A DNA stretch of 64,000 bases from an uncultured Bacteroidales bacterium (GTDB lineage: Bacteria; Bacteroidota; Bacteroidia; Bacteroidales; UBA932): assembly GCA_934667175.1 (NCBI GenBank), contig CAKULN010000001.1:208165-272164 (forward strand), written 5' to 3'. Below are positions 1 to 9,465 of the stretch, piece after piece. The notes below the pieces were generated by a model. The model was not told the origin of the DNA. It saw nothing but the letters and a program-made list of their open reading frames with translations, and ran no database searches. The position numbers and the translations under genes are program-made. Within the stretch, counting starts at the first letter, position 1, and every line of letters begins with the position of its first letter.

Positions 1-500
1 GAGAGTATTCTGTCCCTTTCGAAAGTTTCTCCGGGTTCGACGTTGAATGCGCTGAACCCGCCCATGTTTGATGTCACTGCATCCCTGAAGCCTTTGCAAC
101 GTTCTTCCGACCAGATGATGCCACGAACTCCGAAGAAAGCGTAGTTGGTGAAAAGCTTCTTTTGGAAATATTGAGCCGCAAGTCTTCCGGTGCCGATGTA
201 ATCTCCTGTAAGATTGGAATATATGTCGCTCCTTGTCTTGTTGTTCTGAAGCACGATCGGGATGTCCAACTGGCCGAGGAGCCCGACCTTATCCTCGTCG
301 CAACGTCCGATCACAGCGTCGGCGTTCCATTTCCTGGCCCATTCCATCACCCATTCCTCACGCCCCTTGACCCCACGGAAATCGGACGGGATGCGATAGA
401 AGAGCCACGGCCCGTTTTCCTTGGAATATTTCATGATGCCGCGCAGAAGCTTTCTGTCAAACTCACTGGCGCAGTCTATCAATAATATTACCTTGATCAT
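1..500 (-). CDS. Sugar-sensing transcriptional regulator, XylR/LacI-type ligand-binding domain (partial)
   Basis: Reading the minus strand from an ATG at 498-500 gives an open frame of 166 codons that runs off the left edge. The start reads MIKVILLIDCASEFDRKLLR, and GDYIGTGRLAAQYF follows around residue 95. This layout (a strand, then a helix with 'R.LLRGI..Y', then 'D...IG..AA..F..') is that of the periplasmic-binding-protein-like sensor of LacI/XylR regulators. There is no HTH at the N-terminus, so the DNA-binding domain, if present, should be a C-terminal AraC-type one as in XylR; that part lies outside the window. The gene begins 3 nt after the eda stop and is probably cotranscribed with kdgK-eda, suggesting it senses a sugar acid or its breakdown product. 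The family call is inferred from sequence style only. Confidence 0.6.
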   Translation of the reverse strand, partial: MIKVILLIDCASEFDRKLLRGIMKYSKENGPWLFYRIPSDFRGVKGREEWVMEWARKWNADAVIGRCDEDKVGLLGQLDIPIVLQNNKTRSDIYSNLTGDYIGTGRLAAQYFQKKLFTNYAFFGVRGIIWSEERCKGFRDAVTSNMGGFSAFNVEPGETFERDRIL

Positions 501-503
501 CTT

Positions 504-1172
504 TTATCGCCTCGCCTCGGCGATGATGGCGAGCGAGTCGCAGCAGAGTTTTGTGATGGCGGCCCAGTTGTGGGCCTTGACGACATCCTTAGGGAAGAGG
601 TTGCTGCCCATTCCGACACACGAGGCGCCGGCCTTGAACCAAGCGCGGATGTTTTCCTCCTCTGGCTTGACCCCTCCTGTGACAAGGACCTGGGTCCACG
701 GCATAGGAGCCTTGACGCTCTTCACGAAAGATGGACCGAGCACATCTCCCGGGAATATCTTACAGATGTCGCATCCTGCCGCCTGGGCGTTGCCGACCTC
801 GGTGACCGAGCCGCATCCTGGAATATATGGCACGAGGCGCCGGTTGCAAAGCTCTGCGATTTCCGGGTTGAAAAGCGGCCCGACGATGAAGTTCGCTCCC
901 TCCTGAAGATAAAGGGCGGCAGTCGGGGCGTCAATCACCGAACCGGCGCCGAGAATCATTCCCGGAAGATTGTCGTTGGCGTATTTCACCAAACCGGCGA
1001 AGATCTCATGTGCGAAATCGCCCCTGTTCGTAAACTCGAACATGCTTATTCCTCCATCGTAACAGGCTTTCAGGACGGCCTTTGAAGTCTCAATGTCATT
1101 GTTGTAGAACACAGGGACCAGCCCTGTCTCGAGGGCCGTTGAAATCACCTGAATCTTGTTGTATTTTGCCAT
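504..1172 (-). CDS. eda: 2-keto-3-deoxy-6-phosphogluconate (KDPG) aldolase
   Basis: This class I aldolase cleaves 2-keto-3-deoxy-6-phosphogluconate to pyruvate and glyceraldehyde 3-phosphate, in the cytosol. The 222 residues match the usual family length. The acid/base glutamate and phosphate-side arginine are seen in FEFTNR (E46, R50). The Schiff-base lysine is K138 in [10 protein letters not shown], and the C-terminal phosphate-binding loops GGVKPEEEN and GMGSNLFP are present. It lies 11 nt downstream of kdgK, so the two form the lower pathway of uronate/pectin or alginate breakdown (KDG to KDPG to triose plus pyruvate). The enzyme can also act on KDPGal or 4-hydroxy-2-oxoglutarate, which the sequence does not resolve. 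Confidence 0.92.
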   Translation of the reverse strand: MAKYNKIQVISTALETGLVPVFYNNDIETSKAVLKACYDGGISMFEFTNRGDFAHEIFAGLVKYANDNLPGMILGAGSVIDAPTAALYLQEGANFIVGPLFNPEIAELCNRRLVPYIPGCGSVTEVGNAQAAGCDICKIFPGDVLGPSFVKSVKAPMPWTQVLVTGGVKPEEENIRAWFKAGASCVGMGSNLFPKDVVKAHNWAAITKLCCDSLAIIAEARR

Positions 1173-1183
1173 ATTCGTGAATA

Positions 1184-2215
1184 TTATCGTGAGACACGGC
1201 CAGAGCCGTTGCCGTTCATCAATGTCTCGACCTCTTTGGTGGTCACCCGGTTGTAGTCGCCCTCGATAGTGTGCTTGAGGCAGGAGGCCGCCACAGCGAA
1301 GTCAAGCGCTTTCTGATCGTCATTGTAGTTGAGAAGACCGTAGATCAGTCCTCCGCCGAACGAATCACCGCCGCCTACTCTGTCAACTATGTCGGTGATG
1401 TCGTAACGTCTTGAAGCATAAAGTGTTTTTCCGTCGTACAGAACCGCTCCCCATGTGTTGTGGTCAGCGTTGACAGAACCTCGCAGTGTGATCGCCACCT
1501 TGGAGGCCTTAGGGAATTTTTCCATAAGAGACTTCGCGACAAACTCGAACTTGGCTGTTTCAATCACTCCGGCCTCAGCGTTGAACCCTTCCGGTTTGAT
1601 TCCGAAGACCTTCTCGGCATCCTCCTCGTTGCCGATGATGACATCGCACCCGGCCACGAGGGCTGGCATGATCTCAGAAGCGGTCTTGCCATATTTCCAG
1701 AGATTCTTTCTGTAGTTTAGGTCGCAGGAAACCTTCACTCCGTGCCTGCCTGCCGCCTGGATGGCTTCGAGACAGACATCGGCGCAGCTCTGGCTGATCG
1801 CAGGCGTTATCCCTGTCCAGTGGAACCAGTCCGCTTTTTCGAACACCTTGTCCCAGTCGATCATCCCTGGCTTGATCTCCGAGATCGAGGAGTGCGCGCG
1901 GTCATAGATCACCTTGCTTGGACGGGATACAGCTCCTTTCTCAATGTAGTAGATCCCGACTCTGTCTCCGCTTTCAACGCAGAACTCCACGCCGACACCC
2001 AATCCGCGAAGCTCGGCCAGACATGCTCTGGCGATGTCGTTGGCCGGAAGCGCGGTCACGAACTGTGCGTCCTGCCCGTAGTTGGCCAGCGAGACAGCGA
2101 CATTTGCCTCTCCGCCGCCGAAAGTGGCTTCGAATTCGTGGGCCTGTGAGAATCTGAGATGTCCCGGTGTCGCGAGACGGAGCATAATCTCTCCAAAAGT
2201 AATTATCCTTGCCAT
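1184..2215 (-). CDS. kdgK: 2-keto-3-deoxygluconate kinase, PfkB family
   Basis: This PfkB-family sugar kinase (343 aa) phosphorylates 2-keto-3-deoxygluconate with ATP to give KDPG for the neighbouring aldolase. The N-terminal substrate-binding signature is [15 protein letters not shown] (about residues 33-47). The C-terminal family signature is [12 protein letters not shown] (about 281-292), with the catalytic Asp in GGGDSF. The middle contains the usual '[10 protein letters not shown]' and '[11 protein letters not shown]' segments. The assignment as KdgK rather than another PfkB kinase rests mainly on the adjacent eda gene. It is the first gene of the operon; a -7-like box lies about 80 nt upstream. 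Confidence 0.88.
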   Translation of the reverse strand: MARIITFGEIMLRLATPGHLRFSQAHEFEATFGGGEANVAVSLANYGQDAQFVTALPANDIARACLAELRGLGVGVEFCVESGDRVGIYYIEKGAVSRPSKVIYDRAHSSISEIKPGMIDWDKVFEKADWFHWTGITPAISQSCADVCLEAIQAAGRHGVKVSCDLNYRKNLWKYGKTASEIMPALVAGCDVIIGNEEDAEKVFGIKPEGFNAEAGVIETAKFEFVAKSLMEKFPKASKVAITLRGSVNADHNTWGAVLYDGKTLYASRRYDITDIVDRVGGGDSFGGGLIYGLLNYNDDQKALDFAVAASCLKHTIEGDYNRVTTKEVETLMNGNGSGRVSR

Positions 2216-2295
2216 TGTAGGTAATTTATTGAGTGTTAATGTTTATGCTTTCATGAGCCTCCAATTGCCGCACGGCTTCGAGGGCGATGTGCCGA

Positions 2296-2303
2296 CAAAA
2301 TTA
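2296..2303 (-). promoter_or_regulatory. Candidate -7 box upstream of kdgK
   Basis: On the minus strand this reads TAATTTTG, an exact match to the Bacteroidota -7 consensus TAnnTTTG, about 80 nt before the kdgK ATG. No TTTG -33 box was found at the usual 19-21 nt spacing, so this is only a candidate. Confidence 0.35.
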
Positions 2304-2381
2304 GAATAATTACTTTAATATTCCGTCAACGTGCACGGAATATTTTTATGCGTGTTGTCTAATTGCTTGGCAAACAATGAA

Positions 2382-2427
2382 ATAAGCGGTTGTCTTTGGT
2401 TGAACTGAACCGAAGACAACCGCTTAT
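2382..2427 (-). terminator. Strong hairpin terminator after the rubrerythrin gene
   Basis: A 15-bp perfect stem (2382-2396 with 2413-2427) is extended by five inner pairs, one of them a wobble, around a 6-nt loop at 2402-2407. It lies 33 nt past the rubrerythrin stop codon. The T-tract after it on the minus strand is short, so it may also serve as a protective 3' end. Confidence 0.75.
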
Positions 2428-2459
2428 CGTTCTGAACGTCAGCGGATTGAACTCCACCG

Positions 2460-3014
2460 TTACTTGCCGAAGTAGCGGGTGAGGAGGCCATAGAAACCGG
2501 CTCCGTGACGGGCCTCATCCTTGGCCATCTCATGGACTGTGTCGTGGATGGCGTCGTAGCCGAGCTGCTTGGCTCTGGTGGCGATGGCGAGCTTGCCTTC
2601 GCAGGCTCCGGCCTCGGCCTGGTAACGTTTCTCAAGGTTGGTCTTTGTGTCCCAGACAACATCACCGAGAAGTTCCGCGAATTTGGCAGCGTGCTCAGCC
2701 TCCTCGAAAGCGTACCTCTTGAAAGCCTCTGCAATCTCAGGATAGCCCTCACGCTCTGCCTGGCGGCTCATGGCGAGGTACATTCCGACTTCACTGCACT
2801 CTCCGTTGAAATGATCCCTCAGCCCCTGGACGACTTCCTTGTTCTCTACCTGGCCGTCACCGATGTGGTGCTCGCAGGCCCACTGTGGCTTGCCGCCCTC
2901 ATCCTTGATCTCAACGAACTTGCTCGCCGGAGCGTGGCACTGCGGGCATTCCGCAGGAGGGTTTTCGCCTTCGTAAACGTAACCGCAAACCAAACATCTA
3001 AACTTCCTTTTCAT
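2460..3014 (-). CDS. Rubrerythrin of reversed domain order (rubredoxin-like domain first)
   Basis: This non-haem di-iron peroxidase (184 aa, cytosolic) reduces hydrogen peroxide in anaerobes. The rubredoxin-like Fe(Cys)4 domain is at the N-terminus: C7-x2-C10 and C23-x2-C26. The ferritin-like four-helix domain follows, with di-iron ligand motifs in [13 protein letters not shown] and [11 protein letters not shown]. Canonical rubrerythrin has the opposite order, so this is the 'reverse rubrerythrin' arrangement. It is monocistronic, with its own consensus promoter (3071-3101) and a strong terminator (2382-2427). Its role fits oxidative-stress defence in a strict anaerobe. Confidence 0.93.
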   Translation of the reverse strand: MKRKFRCLVCGYVYEGENPPAECPQCHAPASKFVEIKDEGGKPQWACEHHIGDGQVENKEVVQGLRDHFNGECSEVGMYLAMSRQAEREGYPEIAEAFKRYAFEEAEHAAKFAELLGDVVWDTKTNLEKRYQAEAGACEGKLAIATRAKQLGYDAIHDTVHEMAKDEARHGAGFYGLLTRYFGK

Positions 3015-3070
3015 AACTGAATCATTTATAAGTCAAACAAAATGTAATGAACAAACGTCATTTCGTGTCG

Positions 3071-3101
3071 CAAAGTTAATGCCAATATTTTAATTTACAA
3101 A
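3071..3101 (-). promoter_or_regulatory. Promoter of the rubrerythrin gene
   Basis: On the minus strand a -33 box TTTG (3098-3101) and a -7 box TAACTTTG (3071-3078) are separated by exactly 19 nt, which is the Bacteroidota housekeeping promoter pattern. Transcription should begin near 3064, about 50 nt before the ATG. Confidence 0.75.
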
Positions 3102-3183
3102 ATAGAATTATTAAAAATTAGAAATATTTTTAAATTAGTCGAAAAATCCTTTGTCTGTGCCTGGTTTTGGCACAAACACCGCT

Positions 3184-3191
3184 TATCTTTG
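3184..3191 (+). promoter_or_regulatory. Candidate -7 box for the addBA operon
   Basis: TATCTTTG matches the TAnnTTTG consensus exactly and lies 43 nt before the addB-like ATG. TTTG tetramers upstream (3150-3153, 3166-3169) are at poor spacing, so the -33 element is not settled. Confidence 0.45.
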
Positions 3192-3234
3192 CCGCAAGGA
3201 ATTTATTTGCTATATTCGTTGAAACTTACCAGAT

Positions 3235-6084
3235 ATGACACCATTCCTTAAGCAAGTGGCGGATCACTATATGGCGCGGGGCGGGGTTTCCGGCTTGTGC
3301 TTCATATTCCCTAACAGGCGCAGTCAGGTCTTCTTCACGAAGTACCTGGGTGAGGCGGTGAAGGATGGCGGAACTCCGATTGTGGCCCCGAAGATGCTTA
3401 CGATCAATGATTTCTTTTTTCGGATTTCGGGAGACAAGCCGGCGGATCGGGTGAACCTGCTGCTGGATCTGTACGAGTGCTACAAAGATCTAAACCCGAA
3501 GCACGAGACTTTGGACGAGTTCATCTTCTGGGGAGACGTGATTCTGGGGGATTTCGATGACGTGGACAAGTACCTTGTCGATCCGGTGAGGCTGTTCGCC
3601 AACGTGTCGGAGTTCAAGGAGATTCAGGATTCATATTCATACCTCACTGAGAATCAGAGGAAGGCGATCGAGAGCTTCATCAGCCATTTCAGCAGCGAGG
3701 GGAGGCTGACCGTGAACCTGAACTCCGACAACCCGAATGTGAAGGAACGCTTTCTGCAGATCTGGAATATTCTTCTGCCGCTGTACAACAATTTTCGGGA
3801 CAGGCTTTCCGGCAAGGGGCTGGCCTACGAGGGAATGGTTTACCGAGATCTCGCGGCGCGGCTCGACTCGGAATCAGCGGTGGATGTGCTCAACGCCGCG
3901 TTCGGAGATGTGGATGAATATGTCTTCGTGGGTCTCAACGCCTTGAACGAGTGCGAGAAAAAGGTCTTGAGGCGGATGCGTGACGCTGGAATCGCGGAGT
4001 TCTGTTGGGACTATTCCGGGGAGATGGTGAAGAACCCTCTCAACAAGTCCTCTTTCTTTATGTCCAGGAATGTCAAGGATTTCCCTCAGGCCTTCGAGAT
4101 GGATTTGGAAGGATTGAAAACTCCTGAGATCGAGGTGATAAGCGTTCCGTCATCGGTCGGCCAGACGAAACTGATTCCATCTGTTGTCAAGGACGAAAGG
4201 TGCGCGGTCGTGCTCCCGGATGAGTCCTTGCTGATCCCTGTGCTGAACTCGATTCCGGAAGAGATCAAGGACATCAACGTCACGATGGGATATCCCATGA
4301 AGAACAGCGCGTTCTTCGATTTCATGACCTTGGTCTCGGCGATGCAGATGCACCTGAGGCAGAAGGACGGGAAATGGTACTACTACCACAATCAGGTCTG
4401 GTCGTTGTTCTCCTCAAGCATATTCAGAAAAGTGACTCAGGGAGATGAGGCGGTGAGGGCCAGAATCAAGGAGATCAAGAACGGGATGAAGTACTACATT
4501 CCGCAGGAGGACCTATCCGGCATCCCGGTCTTTGACCTGCTGTTCAGGCCGGCGGTGACTGACCCTAAGGTGGCATCCAAGGAACAGACCGCTGCATTAG
4601 CCGACTACCAGAAAGCATTGATTAAAGGACTTGCGCCAAAATTGGCATCGGATTCGGCCATGGCCATAGAACTGGAGTTCGCAAAGGCGACATATAACGC
4701 GATATGCCAATTGCAAGCCGCAGGCCTTGAAGTTCTTCCGATGACTTATGTAAGGCTTCTTGACCAGCTTCTCGGCCCGGTGTCCATTCCGTTCAACGGA
4801 GAACCACTGAAAGGCCTTCAGATCATGGGACCTCTGGAAACCAGAGCCTTGGACTTCAATCAGGTAATGATCCTGTCATGCAACGAGGGGATGTTCCCGA
4901 GACGGAGCGTCAGCTCGTCGTTCATTCCTCCGGAGCTGCGCAAAGGCTTCGGGCTGCCGACCTACGAGTTCCAGGACGCTGTCTGGGCGTACTATTTCTA
5001 TCGTCTGATCCAGAGGGCGGAGAAGGTGACGCTGGTCTATGATTCCAGAACGGAAGGCATGAAGAACGGCGAGGAGAGCCGCTACATCAAACAACTTGAG
5101 TATCATTTCAATGTGCCGATCAAGCGGAGTTTCGTAAAGGCGAACGCCTCTGGAGATTTCTCTCCAAAAGAGATAACCAAAACGGATAGGGATGTCGAAA
5201 CGATAAGACAGGCCAGGCTTTCGGCCTCCGCACTGAAGAATTATCTCGACTGCCCTGCTAAGTTCTATTATGCAACTGTCAAGAAACTCCGCAGGCAGAA
5301 CGAAGTCTCAGAGGATCTGGATGCGGGAATGTTGGGTGACGTGTTCCACGGTACGATGCAGAGACTTTATTCGGCGGAAATGGCTGGAGGGACTAAGGTG
5401 ACGGATGAATATCTCACCTGGCTTCTGCGCAAACGCTCGACGATAAAAAGGATGGTCAGGAGTCTGATTCTTGAGCAGCTTCATTCCCTGGAGGTAACGG
5501 GACGTGATCTTGTCGTGGAGGATGTGATTGTGGAATATGTCCTCAAGACTCTGAAGCGGGATCAGGAACTTTTGAAATCGTCAGGTTGTGACGGATTTGA
5601 GATTCTGGGGCTTGAGAGACCGTTTTTACAAGACATCGACGGATTCCATTTTATCGGCTATGTGGATAGGTTGGATAGTCTGCGGCCAGGGGAGATAAGG
5701 ATAGTGGACTACAAGACCGGCAAGGTCGAGGACAAGGATGTCAACATCACAGATGCAAACGCCGAGGAGGTTGTCGAGGCTCTGTTCGGACCAAGCAATG
5801 AGGGCCGGCCGAAGATTGCCTTCCAGCTTTACCTCTACGATGTCTTCTGCCGTGAATCAGAGGATTGCAAGGGGCAAAGGATGGTCAATGTCATCTATCC
5901 TCCGGCGAACCTGTTTACGGAGCCGATCAAGGAAGTGCCTGTCAGTGAGGAGTTCATGAGACTCACAGAGGAAAAGCTCCACGGCCTGCTCTCCGAGATT
6001 GCCTCCGTTGACGTGCCGTTCAGGCGTACCACCGAGGAGAAAACCTGTTCCTACTGTGATTTCAGAATGATTTGCGGAAGATGA
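3235..6084 (+). CDS. addB: AddB-type PD-(D/E)XK exonuclease subunit
   Basis: This protein (949 aa) is the partner of the downstream AddA-like helicase-nuclease in double-strand-break end processing. The N-terminus (CFIFPNRRSQVFF) corresponds to a degenerate helicase fold without an intact Walker A motif. Near residue 673 the motif ALKNYLDCPAKFYY supplies the first iron-sulfur cysteine. The C-terminal nuclease has the PD-(D/E)XK core RIVDYKTGKVED. The last residues hold C938-x2-C941-x5-C947, the spacing of the AddB 4Fe-4S 'staple'. It lies 45 nt upstream of addA and is probably cotranscribed with it. Symbol given by family analogy; Bacteroidota versions are divergent. Confidence 0.85.
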   Translation: MTPFLKQVADHYMARGGVSGLCFIFPNRRSQVFFTKYLGEAVKDGGTPIVAPKMLTINDFFFRISGDKPADRVNLLLDLYECYKDLNPKHETLDEFIFWGDVILGDFDDVDKYLVDPVRLFANVSEFKEIQDSYSYLTENQRKAIESFISHFSSEGRLTVNLNSDNPNVKERFLQIWNILLPLYNNFRDRLSGKGLAYEGMVYRDLAARLDSESAVDVLNAAFGDVDEYVFVGLNALNECEKKVLRRMRDAGIAEFCWDYSGEMVKNPLNKSSFFMSRNVKDFPQAFEMDLEGLKTPEIEVISVPSSVGQTKLIPSVVKDERCAVVLPDESLLIPVLNSIPEEIKDINVTMGYPMKNSAFFDFMTLVSAMQMHLRQKDGKWYYYHNQVWSLFSSSIFRKVTQGDEAVRARIKEIKNGMKYYIPQEDLSGIPVFDLLFRPAVTDPKVASKEQTAALADYQKALIKGLAPKLASDSAMAIELEFAKATYNAICQLQAAGLEVLPMTYVRLLDQLLGPVSIPFNGEPLKGLQIMGPLETRALDFNQVMILSCNEGMFPRRSVSSSFIPPELRKGFGLPTYEFQDAVWAYYFYRLIQRAEKVTLVYDSRTEGMKNGEESRYIKQLEYHFNVPIKRSFVKANASGDFSPKEITKTDRDVETIRQARLSASALKNYLDCPAKFYYATVKKLRRQNEVSEDLDAGMLGDVFHGTMQRLYSAEMAGGTKVTDEYLTWLLRKRSTIKRMVRSLILEQLHSLEVTGRDLVVEDVIVEYVLKTLKRDQELLKSSGCDGFEILGLERPFLQDIDGFHFIGYVDRLDSLRPGEIRIVDYKTGKVEDKDVNITDANAEEVVEALFGPSNEGRPKIAFQLYLYDVFCRESEDCKGQRMVNVIYPPANLFTEPIKEVPVSEEFMRLTEEKLHGLLSEIASVDVPFRRTTEEKTCSYCDFRMICGR

Positions 6085-6129
6085 TTAGGATGAGGAGGAC
6101 AATGATGATGAATATAAAAACGGGTGGGA

Positions 6130-9100
6130 ATGATTAGGATAATGAAAGCATCTGCCGGATCAGGTAAGACCTTCAATCTGGCCAAGACATACATAAGACT
6201 CCTGCTGACGGACGAGGAGAGATATTCCTACAGGCATATTCTTGCTGTGACATTCACCAACAAGGCGACCGATGAGATGAAGAGCAGAATCTTGAAAGAA
6301 CTGCATCTGCTTGCGAAATCGCCTAAGGAATCGCCTTATTTCGAAGAACTTGTCTCAGCGTTCGAGTCCGATAATGAGCTTCGCAAAAGAGCTGAGACTG
6401 TGCTGTGCGACATCCTGCACGACTACGGCGCGTTCGCTGTCAGCACGATAGACCGCTTCTTCCAGCAGACTCTCAAAGCCTTCTCCAGAGAAATCGGACA
6501 GTTCGCCACGTACCAGGTGGAACTGGACCGTGAGTCACTGGTCTCGGAAAGCGTGGACAGGGTGCTTGACTCTCTTTCGGATGACAATAAGGATCTTCTT
6601 CAGTGGCTGACACAGAGCGTGATGGACGATCTGGAGAAAGGTAAGCGCTACAATCTGGAGAACAACCTGAAGACAGTCGCGATGACCCTTAAGTCGGATG
6701 AGCACAGGGCCGCTGTCGAGGAATATGGCATTGACGAGGAGAAGGAATATTCAAAGGAGAATCTGGCGAGGGTGAAGAAGGCTCTCTCCGGGGTGATGAC
6801 TTCGTTCGTGAAGGAGGTGAGGGAGGCGGCCAAGGCATTTGTCGGCGCGGCAGGGGAGGAAGGTCTGGCTAACGAGGATTTCTCGCGGAAGTGCTTCAAT
6901 TCTGTCTATCTCTGCGCAGCGTCTGATTCCAAGGATGAGCCTGCGTACCCGTCCGCGACCATATTCAAGAATTGTGAAGATTTCAGCAAATGGTTCCGGA
7001 AGGCTGATTTGAGCCGTTTCGCGTCGGTGGAGGGGCGGTTGATGCCGCTGCTTCAAAAGTATTGCGGGATATTCACGGAAAAGTATAAAATCTATACCAC
7101 GGCTTCAAAAATCTCTCTGATCCTGAATGAATTGGGGATCGCCGGTGACCTGGACAGAGAGTTCCGGGCGCTGATGAAGGAAAAGAATGTGCTGAGCCTG
7201 GACGATTCCAATGTGCTTCTAAGGAATATAATCGACGGCACGGACGCTCCTTTCATCTACGAGAAACTGGGAGTGCGCTTCGAGCATTTTCTGCTGGACG
7301 AGTTCCAGGACACCTCGCGGATCCAGTGGGACAATTTCCGTCCTCTGATCGAGAACAGCGTGGCGCAGGGGAAGGAGAACCTTCTTGTCGGTGACGTGAA
7401 GCAGAGCATCTACCGCTGGCGAGGCTCCGACTGGAGGATGATGGCGAACGAGGTCCAGGAGGAATTTTCAGAGTGCGAGGTGGAAACCCTGGACAGCAAC
7501 TACCGAAGTCTCAAGAATATAGTCGAGTTCAACAATGGTTTCTTTGAATATGCCTCCACGGTTCTCGATGGCATGTCGGCTGACGGGTCGGGCTTCAAGG
7601 TTCATGACATCTATTCGGACGCCGGTCAGCTTGTGAAGTCCAAGAGCCCATCCGACGGGAGTGTCGATGTCGTCTTCTGCGACAAGGAGGACGAGATGCA
7701 GGAGATTCTGGATGCTGTGAACAGGGTTCATGAGGCTGGGGCGAGGTATGGTGAGATTACTGTTCTGGTCAGAAGCAACAGGCATGGCTCCGACGTGGCC
7801 ATGTTCTTGATGGACAATGGGATCAGTGTGATCTCCGATGATTCGCTGCATTTGAAATCCTCGGCGGTGGCCCGCCAGGTCGTGTCGCTCCTTTCATCGG
7901 TCGGGAATGAGGACGACAGCATAGGGTCCTTCCTTGCCGGAGAACTGGACATCAACGTCGCCGAGTTGTCCTGCCTGTCCCTGTCCGACCTCTGCGAGCA
8001 ACTTCTGCGCATCCTCAAGGACCGGGATCCGGAACTGTTTGAATCAGAGACGCAGTATGTCCAGGCATTGATGGACTTCGTGCAGGATTATGTGTCAGTC
8101 AACGGGAACGCCATAGATGGTTTCCTGAAGGCTTGGCAGGAGGCGGATCCGAAGATCAGTTCGCCTTCCGATCCTGAGTCGGTCAGGGTCATGACAATCC
8201 ACAAGTCCAAAGGGCTTGAGTTCCAGCATGTGGTCTTCCCGTTCGCCGAGGAGATCGGACTTTTCCGCAGCGAGAAGCATTGGACTCGTCCTACGGTGGA
8301 GGGAACCGAGCTTGAGGGAATAGCCGACGGAGTCTATAACGTGTCGTTGAGGAAGCCGGCCAATGAGGATTCCTTGTTCCGTGACGGGAGCCAGAGAGAG
8401 ATGCGGTTTCAGCTTGTGGACAACATCAACACGTTCTATGTGGCTTTGACAAGGCCGGTCAAGGGACTGACTGTCATCGCCTCCAATCCGCCGGAGAAGA
8501 TCGCCGCCGCCATTGTGCCGGTCGCCTCGGAAGCCGTTGGGTCGGTTTCCCCAGTCGCTTCGACAGGCTCAGCGACCGAAAAAAAGAATTCGGCTCGTCC
8601 GGTCGCTGAGCCTGCACGTCCGGTCGCTGAGCCTGCACATCCGGTCGCTGAGCTTGTTCATCCGGTCGCTGAGCCTGTTCATCCGGTCGCTGAGCCTGTC
8701 GAAGCGACGGTCCCCCCGTGCGATTTCACAGACTTCTCACAGATTCTCTATGCCTATCTGTACGCCTACGGAGAGATTTTGGGATATTCCAAGGAAGAAA
8801 CTGATGATAAACTCGTTTTCTCCAAAGGTGATATATTCAATTACAGCGCTGTGGAAAGAAAATCGGACACCATCTCCGAACTGACGCCAGGTTACCCGTC
8901 CTATCCGCTGAACCCACAGACGGAAGATGAAGATTCTGATGTCAGGGAGCGGGGACGCCTTAAGTTCAGCGCCGACTCCATTGATTTCTTCTGCGATGAG
9001 GCCAGGAACGAGGCCAGACTCAACGGAACGGTGCTCCACGGCATTCTTTCCGAGGTGGTCACCTTGAGTGATTTGCCAGATGCCGTCCGTCATGCGTTCG

Positions 9101-9423
9101 AGTCTGGGGAAATCGATGCCGGCCGGGAAGAAGAGTACCTGAATATTCTTACCCAAAGAGTCGCCGCCCATCCCGATTGGTTTCCGGCCGACGGTGCTGA
9201 AGTCCTGAACGAGACCGGGCTGATCGACACTGACGGAGAGCTCCGCCGTCCGGACAGGGTCTTGATCAAGGACGGGAAGGTGACGGTCATCGACTACAAA
9301 TTCGGAGAGAAAAACCGTCGTTACCGCCGTCAGGTCTCCCGGTATGCCGACATCTACCGCCGGATGGGATATTCAGAGATTACCACGGCAATCTGGTATG
9401 TTCTTACCGATGAGCTCGAATAA
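6130..9423 (+). CDS. addA: AddA-type UvrD-like helicase/exonuclease
   Basis: This superfamily 1A helicase carries a C-terminal nuclease (about 1097 aa). It shows Walker A KASAGSGKTF, the motif TFTNKATDEM, Walker B LLDEFQDTSRIQW, and motif VI NTFYVALTRPVKG. The C-terminal nuclease core is VTVIDYKFGEKNRRY followed by QVSRYADIY. I take the ATG at 6130; an in-frame GTG at 6124 adds two residues. Around residues 822-862 the protein carries about five copies of a seven-residue unit (PVAEPxx) encoded by REP-like DNA (8598-8710). These fall between helicase and nuclease regions and look like an expanded flexible insert. With addB it should form a RecBCD/AddAB-like complex for recombination repair and degradation of foreign DNA. 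Confidence 0.88.
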   Translation: MIRIMKASAGSGKTFNLAKTYIRLLLTDEERYSYRHILAVTFTNKATDEMKSRILKELHLLAKSPKESPYFEELVSAFESDNELRKRAETVLCDILHDYGAFAVSTIDRFFQQTLKAFSREIGQFATYQVELDRESLVSESVDRVLDSLSDDNKDLLQWLTQSVMDDLEKGKRYNLENNLKTVAMTLKSDEHRAAVEEYGIDEEKEYSKENLARVKKALSGVMTSFVKEVREAAKAFVGAAGEEGLANEDFSRKCFNSVYLCAASDSKDEPAYPSATIFKNCEDFSKWFRKADLSRFASVEGRLMPLLQKYCGIFTEKYKIYTTASKISLILNELGIAGDLDREFRALMKEKNVLSLDDSNVLLRNIIDGTDAPFIYEKLGVRFEHFLLDEFQDTSRIQWDNFRPLIENSVAQGKENLLVGDVKQSIYRWRGSDWRMMANEVQEEFSECEVETLDSNYRSLKNIVEFNNGFFEYASTVLDGMSADGSGFKVHDIYSDAGQLVKSKSPSDGSVDVVFCDKEDEMQEILDAVNRVHEAGARYGEITVLVRSNRHGSDVAMFLMDNGISVISDDSLHLKSSAVARQVVSLLSSVGNEDDSIGSFLAGELDINVAELSCLSLSDLCEQLLRILKDRDPELFESETQYVQALMDFVQDYVSVNGNAIDGFLKAWQEADPKISSPSDPESVRVMTIHKSKGLEFQHVVFPFAEEIGLFRSEKHWTRPTVEGTELEGIADGVYNVSLRKPANEDSLFRDGSQREMRFQLVDNINTFYVALTRPVKGLTVIASNPPEKIAAAIVPVASEAVGSVSPVASTGSATEKKNSARPVAEPARPVAEPAHPVAELVHPVAEPVHPVAEPVEATVPPCDFTDFSQILYAYLYAYGEILGYSKEETDDKLVFSKGDIFNYSAVERKSDTISELTPGYPSYPLNPQTEDEDSDVRERGRLKFSADSIDFFCDEARNEARLNGTVLHGILSEVVTLSDLPDAVRHAFESGEIDAGREEEYLNILTQRVAAHPDWFPADGAEVLNETGLIDTDGELRRPDRVLIKDGKVTVIDYKFGEKNRRYRRQVSRYADIYRRMGYSEITTAIWYVLTDELE
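8554..8710. repeat. REP-like palindrome and 21-bp tandem array inside addA
   Basis: A palindromic unit GTCGCT-n11-AGCGAC (8554-8576) is followed at 8598-8702 by five tandem copies of a 21-bp unit starting CGGTCGCTGAGCCTG, the last ending as an inverted half (TCGAAGCGAC). The same palindrome occurs between genes at 23136, 57596, 63517 and 63589. Because 21 is a multiple of three the reading frame is kept. Confidence 0.9.
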
Positions 9424-9429
9424 TTTTCG

Positions 9430-9437
9430 TATATTTG
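9430..9437 (+). promoter_or_regulatory. Candidate -7 box for the DUF4290-ftsK-lolA operon
   Basis: TATATTTG matches TAnnTTTG, 29 nt before the DUF4290 ATG and just after the addA stop. No -33 box at standard spacing was found. Confidence 0.4.
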
Positions 9438-9465
9438 CCTTTTGACTCAAATAAAAGAATAATTT

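Noticed and set aside
162..485. Plus-strand frame at the left edge
   Set aside because: It lies opposite the partial regulator, whose minus-strand translation shows a recognisable sensor-domain pattern and operon spacing.
8598..8710. CRISPR-like array
   Set aside because: The 21-bp units are contiguous, have no spacers, lie inside a coding region and match intergenic palindromes.
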